A DNA stretch of 64,000 bases from Chrysogorgia sp. JL179-B06. Its lineage: Eukaryota > Cnidaria > Anthozoa > Scleralcyonacea > Chrysogorgiidae. Each line of letters opens with the position of its first letter. Within the stretch, counting starts at the first letter, position 1. This document shows positions 42,521 through 50,754 of this stretch, in pieces. A model generated the notes under the pieces. The model was not told the origin of the DNA. It did no database searches and saw nothing but the letters and a program-made list of their open reading frames with translations. Location: NCBI GenBank assembly GCA_035772405.1, contig JAYKKM010000418.1, positions 1,316,001 to 1,380,000 on the forward strand. Reading direction: 5' to 3'. The translations under genes were made by a program, and so were the position numbers.

Positions 42521-42940
42521 ATGGCGAGTGTTGTGGCTGGAGGGATTTTTAATGCAGTGGCTTTTGCAGGCGCTGGCTTTATGTTTTCAAAGTTTAATCA
42601 CACAGGCTATGAAGCTGAGATGAAGAGACACAACCATGCGTTGGAACAGCTAGCCAGTGCGAAAGAAGTGTGGTATGAGAATGAGGTCGCTAAGAAAGAT
42701 CAGATTCAACGTTTGCGACAACAGCTCTCAGACGCTAACGCTGACATCAACGACACAAACCACGCGTTGGAAGAACTTAGAAGCGTAATGACCATACAGT
42801 ACAGCGGACGAGTGTTCACTGACCTCCCGAAGATTGCGGATTACTACCAACCGAGTGCGGAAATGAAGGAATACCAATTATTGTTTGTTGGTGCGTTAGG
42901 TTTGGGTAGTGGAATAGCGGTATGGGTACTCACTCGATAA
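42521..42940 (+). CDS. Polinton coiled-coil membrane protein 3 (139 aa)
   Basis: Begins MASVVAGGIFNAVAFAGAGF, a hydrophobic N-terminal segment. A long coiled coil follows (about residues 30-95, with KKDQIQRLRQQLSDANADIN) and then a second membrane helix near the C terminus (LLFVGALGLGSGIAVWVL). Both ends in the membrane with a coiled-coil loop would make a spacer or fusion-like topology, but no family is recognised. The gene starts four bases after the preceding stop. Confidence 0.65.
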   Translation: MASVVAGGIFNAVAFAGAGFMFSKFNHTGYEAEMKRHNHALEQLASAKEVWYENEVAKKDQIQRLRQQLSDANADINDTNHALEELRSVMTIQYSGRVFTDLPKIADYYQPSAEMKEYQLLFVGALGLGSGIAVWVLTR

Positions 42941-42963
42941 AAAATGTTGGAGTAGTATAAGTG

Positions 42964-43533
42964 ATGGACAAACTTATGAGGCAGATGAGCTATGGCTACA
43001 CAATCGACGAGATTGCGAATGAAACGCAAATTGGGTGTGGAGGCGTCTCCAGGTTCTACTACTGCTCGGATTGCGACGTTGTGAAAAACGTGAGTGACTG
43101 TGGTGGGTACGCGTGTCCAAAGTGTGGCGACATCGAATGGGGTCACACTCAGAGTTATAGCGACATGAGACTCACACGACAAAAAAGCGTTCACAAACGG
43201 TCTTGGTGGATGGGGAGGAGACTACGGAACGTTGTGAAGTACGAGCACCTTGAGTTGATAAAAGAGGACTTCTTGAAAGTTGTCAGTGTGTTGTACTCAT
43301 GTAATTTGATAAAGGGTAGAAACGTCAGCAGATACGGATACTACATTATTAGGTTGTGTCATAGAAGACAACTCGAGACACTCGAGAAGGTGTCAGACCT
43401 TAAAGACGGAAAGGTGAAAGAGAAGTTTGACAACAATCTGTTTGGGGTGGTGTATCCAAAGTTGGGGTGGTGTGAGAGTGGTGATCGTTATTACAACGAG
43501 TGGCTTAGGAAAAAATACAAGTGTAGTATATAG
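42964..43533 (+). CDS. zinc-ribbon protein, possible VLTF3-like transcription factor
   Basis: 189 residues from the ATG at 42,964, preceded by GGAGTAGTATAAGTG. The N-terminal third holds two CxxC pairs (YYCSDCD and ACPKCGD, about residues 34-57), a zinc ribbon. The rest is helical and basic (HKRSWWMGRRLRNV, RYGYYIIRLCHRRQLE) and ends with GVVYPKLGW and YYNEWLRKKY. A ribbon followed by such a helical region is reminiscent of the late transcription factor VLTF3 family of large DNA viruses. The match is only at pattern level, so another nucleic acid-binding ribbon protein is equally possible. It stands just before the polymerase with a six-base gap. Confidence 0.5.
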   Translation: MDKLMRQMSYGYTIDEIANETQIGCGGVSRFYYCSDCDVVKNVSDCGGYACPKCGDIEWGHTQSYSDMRLTRQKSVHKRSWWMGRRLRNVVKYEHLELIKEDFLKVVSVLYSCNLIKGRNVSRYGYYIIRLCHRRQLETLEKVSDLKDGKVKEKFDNNLFGVVYPKLGWCESGDRYYNEWLRKKYKCSI

Positions 43534-43538
43534 AAGCC

Positions 43539-46500
43539 ATGGGTGACGTCACAGAAAACTCGCTCGCTAGAACTGACGCAGCTGTTGTAAATCCGCTAAC
43601 AGGTAGAGCAGTCAACGTTCATGGGCGAGTCTACAATCAACTTGTTAGAGATGGTGTTTTTAGCGACACGACAAATGCGACTATTGTTAATCCACTGACA
43701 AACAGACGAGTTAACGTTGGCAGTCGGACACACAACCGTCTCGTCAGAAACCAGGAGGCACAACCCACAGTTGAAGACCATAGCCCGCGGCTGTTGGATC
43801 GAGCACTGAGAGGGTTCGTGAGGTCTTATGGAGTCGAGGTGGTTAACGACAGAGACATAAACCAGGTGAACGGTAGTAGAAGCGCTGTCATTAATCTTTT
43901 GAGACGTGAACTAGGTGAGACCAACGGAATGAAAGTGGTAGAGACAGTTAAGGTCACTTTTGAGAAGGCTTTAGAACTCAATAAGACCACATACAAAACT
44001 GCCTACTTTAACAGCGAGACGTTCGTCGTCATTAACGAGCGTGACATTGAAGGTGTTGCCAACCGTGGGTCGGAACAGATCTTGACGCGGATAGCTGGGT
44101 GGTTATCTGAGGGGTCTGGATGGACTATCGACAAAATAGATGCGCACTACGTTAATATTGCTATTTATAGACCTCTGAATGGGAGTAGCTACATTGCGTT
44201 GCCAAAGGAGTTGCGTAATAGTAAGAAGGGTTTGATAAACGTGAATAACGAGGGTGACAACAAGTGTTTTAGATGGTGTCACCTAGCGCATAAGTTCCCT
44301 GTTGGAAAAAACTCTGATAGAACGTCAAAGTATGTCAGACATGTCAGTGAGTTGAATTACGATGGAATTAACTTCCCAGTCACACTCAAAGATTACAACA
44401 AGATCGAAAAGGCTAACGAAATTAGCATTAACGTTTTTGGGTATGAAAATAAGCAGCCATTCCCTGTGTACGTTTCTAAGGAGGTGTACCCCGACCATAT
44501 GGACCTATTGTTGATAACTAATGACGATAGCAAGCACTATGTGTACATTCGCGATTTCAACAAATTCATGTACCGTCAGACAGAGCATAAGGCTAGAAAA
44601 CACTTTTGTAGATATTGCCTGCAGTGTTTTACCCGAGAGGATGTGCTTGAAAGTCACGTTGAAGTATGTTTGGTCATCAATGGGAAGCAAGCTATAAAAA
44701 TGCCACAAAAAGACGCTAAAGTGAAATACGATAATTTTAGTAGGCAGCTAAACGTACCATTTGTGGTGTACGCAGACTTTGAGGCTATCACACAGAAGGT
44801 GCACACAACAACACCATCAAGTGAGCGTAGCTACACAAATGCTTACCAGAGGCATGTTGACTGTGGTTATGGGTATAAATTGGTTTGTTGCTATGACGAT
44901 GAGTATAGTAAGCCAGTAAAAGTGTATCGCGGTGAAAATGCAGTTAACAAGTTCATTGGGGAGATGTTAGAAATTGTCGAATATTGTAAAGAAACATCTG
45001 AGAGTCACTTTAACAAAGAAATGATACTGACTGATGATGATAAGAAGAACTTTGACGAGGCTAAAAGTTGTCATATTTGCAGTGTTGAGTACACTGGCGC
45101 TGACGTTAGAGTGAGAGACCACTGTCACGTGTTAGGTAAGTACAGAGGGTCCGCACATCGTGAGTGTAACGTGAACTTTAGATTGACTGATAAAATTCCT
45201 GTGATCTTTCATAACTTACGCGGTTACGATAGTCATTTCATTATGCAGGAGATTGGCAAGTTTGGCCAAGACATAAATGTGATACCGAACAACATGGAGA
45301 AGTACATGGCGTTCATGCTTGGAAAAAACTTGGTATTCTTGGACAGCTTTCAGTTCATGGGTAGCTCTTTGGACAACTTGGTGAAGAACCTACCAAGAGA
45401 CGCTTTCAAATACATGTCAGAAGTGTTTCATGACGAGGGGTTGGCACTTATGACAAGAAAGGGAGTCTATCCCTATGATTATATGGACTCCTTTGATAAA
45501 TTCGATGAAAGCGAGTTACCCTCCAAAAAAGACTTTTACAGCGTTCTGAACGACGAGCACATCACGGAAGAAATGCACGAGCGTGCTTGCGACGTGTGGG
45601 ACTACTTCGACGTTAAAAATATGGGTGGGTACCACGACCTGTATTTGAAAAGCGACGTGCTCTTGCTCGCTGACGTTTTTGAGAACTTTAGAAAGACATG
45701 CCATCGCGAGTATAAACTAGACCCGTGTCACTATTTCACATCGCCTGGACTGGCTTGGGATGCTATGTTAAAGATGACTGGAGTAGAACTCGAATTATTG
45801 TCCGACATTGACATGTTCCAGTTTGTAGAATTAGGTATGCGTGGCGGTGTTAGCTACATTTGTAACAGACATGGTGTGGCGAATAATAAATACATGGAGG
45901 GGTATGACAAAGCGCAAGAGTCGAAGTATTTGATGTACCTTGATGCCAACAATTTGTATGGGTGGGCAATGAGTCAGAGTTTACCTACGGGCGGCTTCAA
46001 GTGGTTAACTGAGAAAGAAATAAAAAAAGTTAATCTATGCGACTATCACAACGATAGTAAAAAGGGCTTACTGTTTGAAGTTGACTTGGAATACCCAGAC
46101 CATTTGCATGACCTACATAACGATTACCCATTGGCTCCTGAGAAGATGGAGATAACCGTTGACATGTTGTCGGAGTACTGCACGAAAATCAAAAATAAGT
46201 TTAATGTGAGTGTTGGCGGTGTGAAGAAGCTGGTGACTAATTTGATGGACAAAAAAAAGTATGTGTGTCACTATAAAAATCTGCAGTTGTATGTGGATCT
46301 TGGATTGAAAATCAAAAAGGTTCATAGGGTCCTACAGTTTGACCAGTCCAAGTGGTTGGGTAAGTACATCGACTTTAACACAGTCAAAAGAACTGCGGCT
46401 AAGAACGCTTTTGAGAAGGACTTCTTCAAGTTGATGAATAACAGTGTGTTTGGAAAAACAATGGAAAATTTGAGGAAGCGTGTGGACGTGAGATTAGTGA

Positions 46501-47228
46501 CCACTAGGAGGAAATTTAAGAAGCTTGTCTCAAAGCCAACGTTTGTGTCTTGCAAGATATTTAGCAAGAACCTAGTTGCTGTCCATAAGGTTAAAGAAAC
46601 GCTGACATTGAACAGGCCTGCATATGTGGGTATGTGCATACTAGACTTGAGTAAAACGCTGATGTACGATTTTCACTATAACTATATTATGAAAAAGTAC
46701 TCTAGCGACACCTGCAGATTGCACTTCACCGACACCGACAGTCTGCTGTACACAATCAAAACTGGTGACGTTTATTCCGACTTCATGGAGGAGCGCGAAA
46801 AGTTTGACAATAGTGATTACCCTGCAGACAACCCATTCGCTTTTAAGGAGAATAAGAAAGTTATTGGGAAGATGAAAGACGAGTGCGCTGGAACGCCAAT
46901 TATTGAGTTCGTTGGGTTGCGCAGCAAAATGTATAGTTATTTAAAAGAGGATGGAGGTGGTGGAAAAACTGCTAAAGGTATTAGAAAGAATATAATTAAA
47001 AAGGTGATCAGACACGAAGATTACAAAAGTGTGTTACTTGAGCAGAAACAATTGCGACACACAATGAAGACCATTAGAAGTGTCAAACATCAGCTCGGTA
47101 GTTATGAAATTAATAAAGTGTCGCTATCCTGCTTTGATGATAAACGATACCTTTTAGAAAATGGTATTGACTCCTACGCGTATGGCCACAAAAACATTGT
47201 AGTGAGAAACAGTGAACAAACGGACTAA
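43539..47228 (+). CDS. POLB: protein-primed family B DNA polymerase
   Basis: 1229 residues, uninterrupted. The N terminus has two NPLTGR/N-VNV repeats (about 18-36 and 51-69). A region with CFRWCHLAHKFPV (243) and a C2H2-like finger (356-378) follows. Exonuclease motifs are ExoI YADFEA (410), ExoII NLRGYDSHF (559) and ExoIII YLKSDVLLLAD (702). Between ExoI and ExoII lies an endonuclease VII-like treble clef (CHICS...RDHCHVLGKYRGSAH, 512-548), usual in Polinton polymerases. Polymerase motifs are A (DANNLYGWAM, 802), B (NNSVFGKTMEN, 967), C (TDTDS, 1064) and KMYSY (1130). Such enzymes start from a terminal protein on linear DNA. All catalytic residues are present. The last codons overlap sequence that is also similar to the left TIR flank. 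Confidence 0.97.
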   Translation: MGDVTENSLARTDAAVVNPLTGRAVNVHGRVYNQLVRDGVFSDTTNATIVNPLTNRRVNVGSRTHNRLVRNQEAQPTVEDHSPRLLDRALRGFVRSYGVEVVNDRDINQVNGSRSAVINLLRRELGETNGMKVVETVKVTFEKALELNKTTYKTAYFNSETFVVINERDIEGVANRGSEQILTRIAGWLSEGSGWTIDKIDAHYVNIAIYRPLNGSSYIALPKELRNSKKGLINVNNEGDNKCFRWCHLAHKFPVGKNSDRTSKYVRHVSELNYDGINFPVTLKDYNKIEKANEISINVFGYENKQPFPVYVSKEVYPDHMDLLLITNDDSKHYVYIRDFNKFMYRQTEHKARKHFCRYCLQCFTREDVLESHVEVCLVINGKQAIKMPQKDAKVKYDNFSRQLNVPFVVYADFEAITQKVHTTTPSSERSYTNAYQRHVDCGYGYKLVCCYDDEYSKPVKVYRGENAVNKFIGEMLEIVEYCKETSESHFNKEMILTDDDKKNFDEAKSCHICSVEYTGADVRVRDHCHVLGKYRGSAHRECNVNFRLTDKIPVIFHNLRGYDSHFIMQEIGKFGQDINVIPNNMEKYMAFMLGKNLVFLDSFQFMGSSLDNLVKNLPRDAFKYMSEVFHDEGLALMTRKGVYPYDYMDSFDKFDESELPSKKDFYSVLNDEHITEEMHERACDVWDYFDVKNMGGYHDLYLKSDVLLLADVFENFRKTCHREYKLDPCHYFTSPGLAWDAMLKMTGVELELLSDIDMFQFVELGMRGGVSYICNRHGVANNKYMEGYDKAQESKYLMYLDANNLYGWAMSQSLPTGGFKWLTEKEIKKVNLCDYHNDSKKGLLFEVDLEYPDHLHDLHNDYPLAPEKMEITVDMLSEYCTKIKNKFNVSVGGVKKLVTNLMDKKKYVCHYKNLQLYVDLGLKIKKVHRVLQFDQSKWLGKYIDFNTVKRTAAKNAFEKDFFKLMNNSVFGKTMENLRKRVDVRLVTTRRKFKKLVSKPTFVSCKIFSKNLVAVHKVKETLTLNRPAYVGMCILDLSKTLMYDFHYNYIMKKYSSDTCRLHFTDTDSLLYTIKTGDVYSDFMEEREKFDNSDYPADNPFAFKENKKVIGKMKDECAGTPIIEFVGLRSKMYSYLKEDGGGGKTAKGIRKNIIKKVIRHEDYKSVLLEQKQLRHTMKTIRSVKHQLGSYEINKVSLSCFDDKRYLLENGIDSYAYGHKNIVVRNSEQTD

Positions 47229-47255
47229 CTTGCAAAACAGTCGGCTATTTGTTAG

Positions 47256-47922
47256 CCAATCAAAAGAGCACCATTTCGCTATCCATTTGGATAAACATCA
47301 CCACTAGAATCAAAATCTAGTGGTTTTTTTTCGCGTGTGAATTTGTGAGACAACAGCAGAACGTGTTGGTGGTTTGTCAAAAAAAAAAATGTGAAAATGT
47401 TGAAATGACACTTTCTACTTTTTTAAATATGTGAAAATGTTGAAATGACACACTCTACCTTTTTTTTAAACATGTGAAAATGTTGAAACGGCACTTTCTA
47501 CTTTTTAAAGACGTGAAAATGTTGAAATGACACTTTCTACTTTTTTAAATATGTGAAAATGTTGAAGCGGAACACTCTACCCTTTTTAAACACGCGAAAA
47601 TGTTGAAACGGCACTTTCTACTTTTTAAAGACGTGAAAATGATGAAACGACACATTCTATTTTTAAATATGGCTAAAAATCTAGCGAAAATTGTGATTTG
47701 GTGTTTGGTATCAATTGAGTAGAAAACGTGGGAGGGGTGTCTAGATTGACTAATGACTACCATAGTAGTATAGAGAGTGAGGCTGTGAGCTCACCAATGT
47801 TGACTGTAAAACGTAAATACCAAAACATTGCTGAGTTGTGGCTCGGCACAAATTTGGTGATGTTTTGGCGTTTATATCACGGTTGGCGTTGCTGAGCTCG
47901 TAGCCCCACTCTCTATACTACT
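47256..47922. repeat. Polinton right terminal inverted repeat
   Basis: Reverse complement of the left repeat, about 667 bp, with the tandem array (47,385-47,665), the small CCACTAGAATC hairpin (47,311-47,334) and the terminal hairpin (47,764-47,922). It ends ...CTCTCTATACTACT. Confidence 0.95.
47764..47922. repeat. terminal hairpin in right TIR
   Basis: AGTAGTATAGAGAGTGAGGC at the inner side pairs with GCCCCACTCTCTATACTACT at the tip; the arms differ at a few positions. It mirrors the left terminal hairpin. Confidence 0.85.
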
Positions 47923-47928
47923 CACGGC
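47923..47928. repeat. Polinton target site duplication, right
   Basis: CACGGC directly follows the right end and is the second copy of the left hexamer. Confidence 0.97.
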
Positions 47929-48250
47929 GAAAGCAGAAAAACAAGTAGGTTTCTGTCCCTATCAGTTAGCTTAAATATTTCTCGCGAACACAGTAATAAA
48001 GTTATTGTTTCTCCGATCCTAAATCAACGAACAGAAGAAAGGAAAACGGACAGGTTTTTACCCTGATATTTTTTGACTGTCAAGCTTTTAATTCATGTAT
48101 TTTCGATCAGAGAACGTTTTGTACTTCTCTTCTGTAACGAAATTGTGCTCTACACATCGACTTTAATACAATATTCCATTACAAAAAACTGACCAGTTAG
48201 ACGATCAACATCATTGACGATAAAATATAACTTTATAGGCAGCAGGCTCA
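47923..48250. repeat. repeat family R, copy 1, right part
   Basis: Continues the match to the reverse complement of repeat R copy 2 (about 56,450-56,717), for example AGTAATAAAGTTATTGTTTC and ATTCCATTACAAAAAACTGA. Similarity fades after about 48,250. Confidence 0.85.
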
Positions 48251-48377
48251 AGGTGATAAAAAGCACAAACCAGAAAATATTCAGACCAAAACACTTCGTC
48301 TCCACCTCCGGTTCAAAAGAACATTTAATCAAGCCAATCGGGGTAAAAAATGAACTTCAAAAGAGATCAAGTATATA

Positions 48378-48431
48378 TTCCACATACTGACTAGAAATAC
48401 GAATTCGCAATAATCCCCTCGCCCGCCTTTT

Positions 48432-48464
<33 letters not shown>

Positions 48465-48992
48465 ACAGGAACCCATGGTGGCCAGACCTCGCACGCCGTG
48501 GCCGTGTATTTCTGTTTTGCAAAAATTCACAATTTCCAAAAGCCCGTTTCGTCGAAGAAATGTTTGAACGTTATCTCGGCCAATATTTAACCGATTTAAA
48601 CTCTGAAAACAGATTTGGAATTAGCGAGTCAACATACATAACATACGCGTTTACTATATTACGAGAACGTGAGTACCCTTCGTAAAAACGGTTTATGTAC
48701 TTCGAAATTAGTCGATTATAAACTGGTCACTTTATCGTATATTATTTTGAACGTTATCTCGGCCAATATTTAACCGTTTTCAATTCTGAAAACAGATTTG
48801 GAATTAGCGAGTCAAAATACATCACATATGTGTCTACTATATTACGAGAACGTGAATACCCTTCGTAAAAATGGTTTATGTACTTAATAGAAAGTTAGTC
48901 GGCTTTGTCGGCTATGATTATCTCGATCAATATATAACCGTTTTCAATTCTGAAAACAGATTTGGAATTAGCGAGTCAAAATACATACTCGG
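48378..48992 (+). repeat. dispersed repeat family A, copy 3, with poly-C run
   Basis: Opens with ACTAGAAATACGAATTCGCA (reverse complement of the block near 3100) and a long C run near 48,435-48,462. Three repeated blocks follow (from about 48,568, 48,750 and 48,920), each containing CTCGGCCAATATTTAACCG-like sequence, then GAAAACAGATTTGGAATTAG. The third block is interrupted by a hAT element at 48,993. Confidence 0.75.
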
Positions 48993-49552
48993 CAGGGGCG
49001 TAAATGTGGGGGGGGTGTGGGGGGTGGTACACCCCCCCCCCCCAGACACATGCTCCAGTCGGTCTAAAAATGAGGGCAGTCGGTCTCAAAATTATGCATC
49101 GTTTAATTAGATGCAATTCTAACAGTGACCGATTGACCGACTAAATATTTTCGGAGACCGACTTCAATCATGGCAAGAAATTAAGATTATGATGAGCGCT
49201 ATTTCAATTGGAGTTTACTCGTAAATCGTATTATCGTAATACCGGTAATTAGTCTACAATATATATTTCGCTGAGTCGAAAATCCCGCTTCAGCGACTGT
49301 TGGACAGCGTTCTTCATCATTAAAATATGCTCGCGGCCTTTAAAATATGCATGCGGTATTATAATTTGCTTCGAATGTTAAGTCTGCTGTATTTAAGCCT
49401 TACTTGATTAAATTTATATTATTATCACTGTCATACGGATAATCAGTCATACAACGAATTTCGGCTGTATTTACGTATCATTGATTAGTCGGTCAGTCGG
49501 TCTCATTTTGAAACTACACCCCCCCCAGCCAAAATTGATATGTACGCCCCTG
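48993..49552. mobile_element. non-autonomous hAT element (560 bp)
   Basis: Ends CAGGGGCGTA and TACGCCCCTG with perfect 8-bp target duplications ATACTCGG (48,985-48,992 and 49,553-49,560). G-rich and C-rich runs lie immediately inside the two ends. No coding sequence. CAGGGGCGTA-type ends are common among hAT MITEs. Confidence 0.95.
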
Positions 49553-50310
49553 ATACTCGGACACGGATTGTGACGGTTCAATTTCAGAGGAGGTTGGACA
49601 GTAGCGCGCAAAGGATCACGGTCCACCCGCTGATTTTAGAACGTTGGTTGTCATTTGAGCTTTGCTCGTTGCGAAGGTAACATCTCAAGTCTCAAGATGG
49701 ACGCTTTTGATACGCAAGGATGTCATTATTTCAGGATGCAATTTTCACCAGTGAGAGCAGGGATTTCCTTCATTGTGATTTTTCTTTTGAATTTTCTTTT
49801 ACAATACCAAGTTCGTCGTTTGAGAAGTTGAATATTGAGTAAATCGATGGCATTAACTCTCCGTTCCTTATCAATGTGCTGACAACAAACACGTTGTTTA
49901 AGGTTGGTATAATCTTTTAATTATGTAAAACCAGTGAGATATTTGTTTAATTATTTATGTAAATTTTGTTTCCAGGATATTTGTCAGTAATTATTAATAT
50001 TTTTTTAGGATTTAATTTTATTTCGCCCATATTATTTATTTATATTTACATTGTTTAATATCGTAATTTGCTAGGGCTAGGGGCCTACTAGAAACCTAAA
50101 CAGGCTTTTTATTAAGGCCCCTAATTTACATTATATTTATTAAATATATTTGTTTATAGTCAGTTCAAAGTTTTAAAATAGAAAGAAGAATAAGCTATAA
50201 AAATGGTAAAAAATTAAAATATGAAAGATATTTTGTAGATATTATATATAAGAAAGCTTTTGTGGTTTGGCTAACAGTACACAATATAATTACTCAGTGA
50301 AAGCTGTTGG

Positions 50311-50448
50311 CAGTGGCAAAGCTGGCCATAGCAACTGGTCATAAACATCTGCATATTTTGAAAACAATACATTTCTAAAGATCTGAATATCTAAATAGTT
50401 TCAAAATTTGCATAGCATGACCAGTTGCTATAGCCAACTTTGCCACTG
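50311..50448. repeat. hairpin inside the CAGAGG element
   Basis: CAGTGGCAAAGCTGGCCATA and the complementary TATAGCCAACTTTGCCACTG form arms of about 31 bases with a 75-base loop. Confidence 0.75.
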
Positions 50449-50612
50449 GGAGTTTGTGGCTTACAGGTGGTCAATGAGGTTTATTATTTGAATGAGAAAA
50501 ATACATGTACAGTACACTGTTTGGTAATTTGGACCCGTGGTCACATAAGAGAGGTGGTTGCTCAGGGAAGTTCAACTATAATAATATAACATGAAATCTT
50601 ACATGTTTACAG

Positions 50613-50754
50613 AGGAAAGGGCCTTGGTCATGAGAAAGTATACCAAGATTACTTGGAAGAGGCACATAAAGTACTTCATGAAGAAAAGAAGTGGAGGTTA
50701 TACACTCTGACATATGAGCTGCTTAACCCAAAGGACAGCAATGTCATTCTTTAG
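50613..50754 (+). pseudogene. candidate terminal exon of a transposase-like gene
   Basis: A TTTACAG acceptor at 50,611 is followed by an open frame of about 47 codons to TAG: GKGLGHEKVYQDYLEEAHK, then VLHEEKKWRLYTLTYELLN. The sequence is protein-like and strongly helical, with good codon flow. Because it lies within the deleted element, it is probably the last exon of the transposase whose earlier exons were lost. No family recognised; its homologue would be expected beyond the right edge of this window. Confidence 0.4.

Larger units (their letters stand above)
29021..47922. mobile_element. Maverick/Polinton element, complete, 18,902 bp
   Basis: The element is bounded by a 6-bp target duplication. 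It begins AGTAGTATAGAGAG, ends with the reverse complement, and carries about 665-bp terminal inverted repeats. It encodes the diagnostic set: protein-primed family B DNA polymerase, retroviral-type integrase with chromodomain, FtsK/HerA-type packaging ATPase and probable capsid genes. Additional cargo comprises a thymidine kinase, a Bro-N fusion and a fibre-like protein. Layout is a minus-strand left block, a plus-strand block, a short minus-strand pair and a plus-strand right block. At least six genes carry a break. Without a maturation protease and with a broken integrase, this copy is probably inactive, though it looks young because the TIRs are highly similar. Confidence 0.97.
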
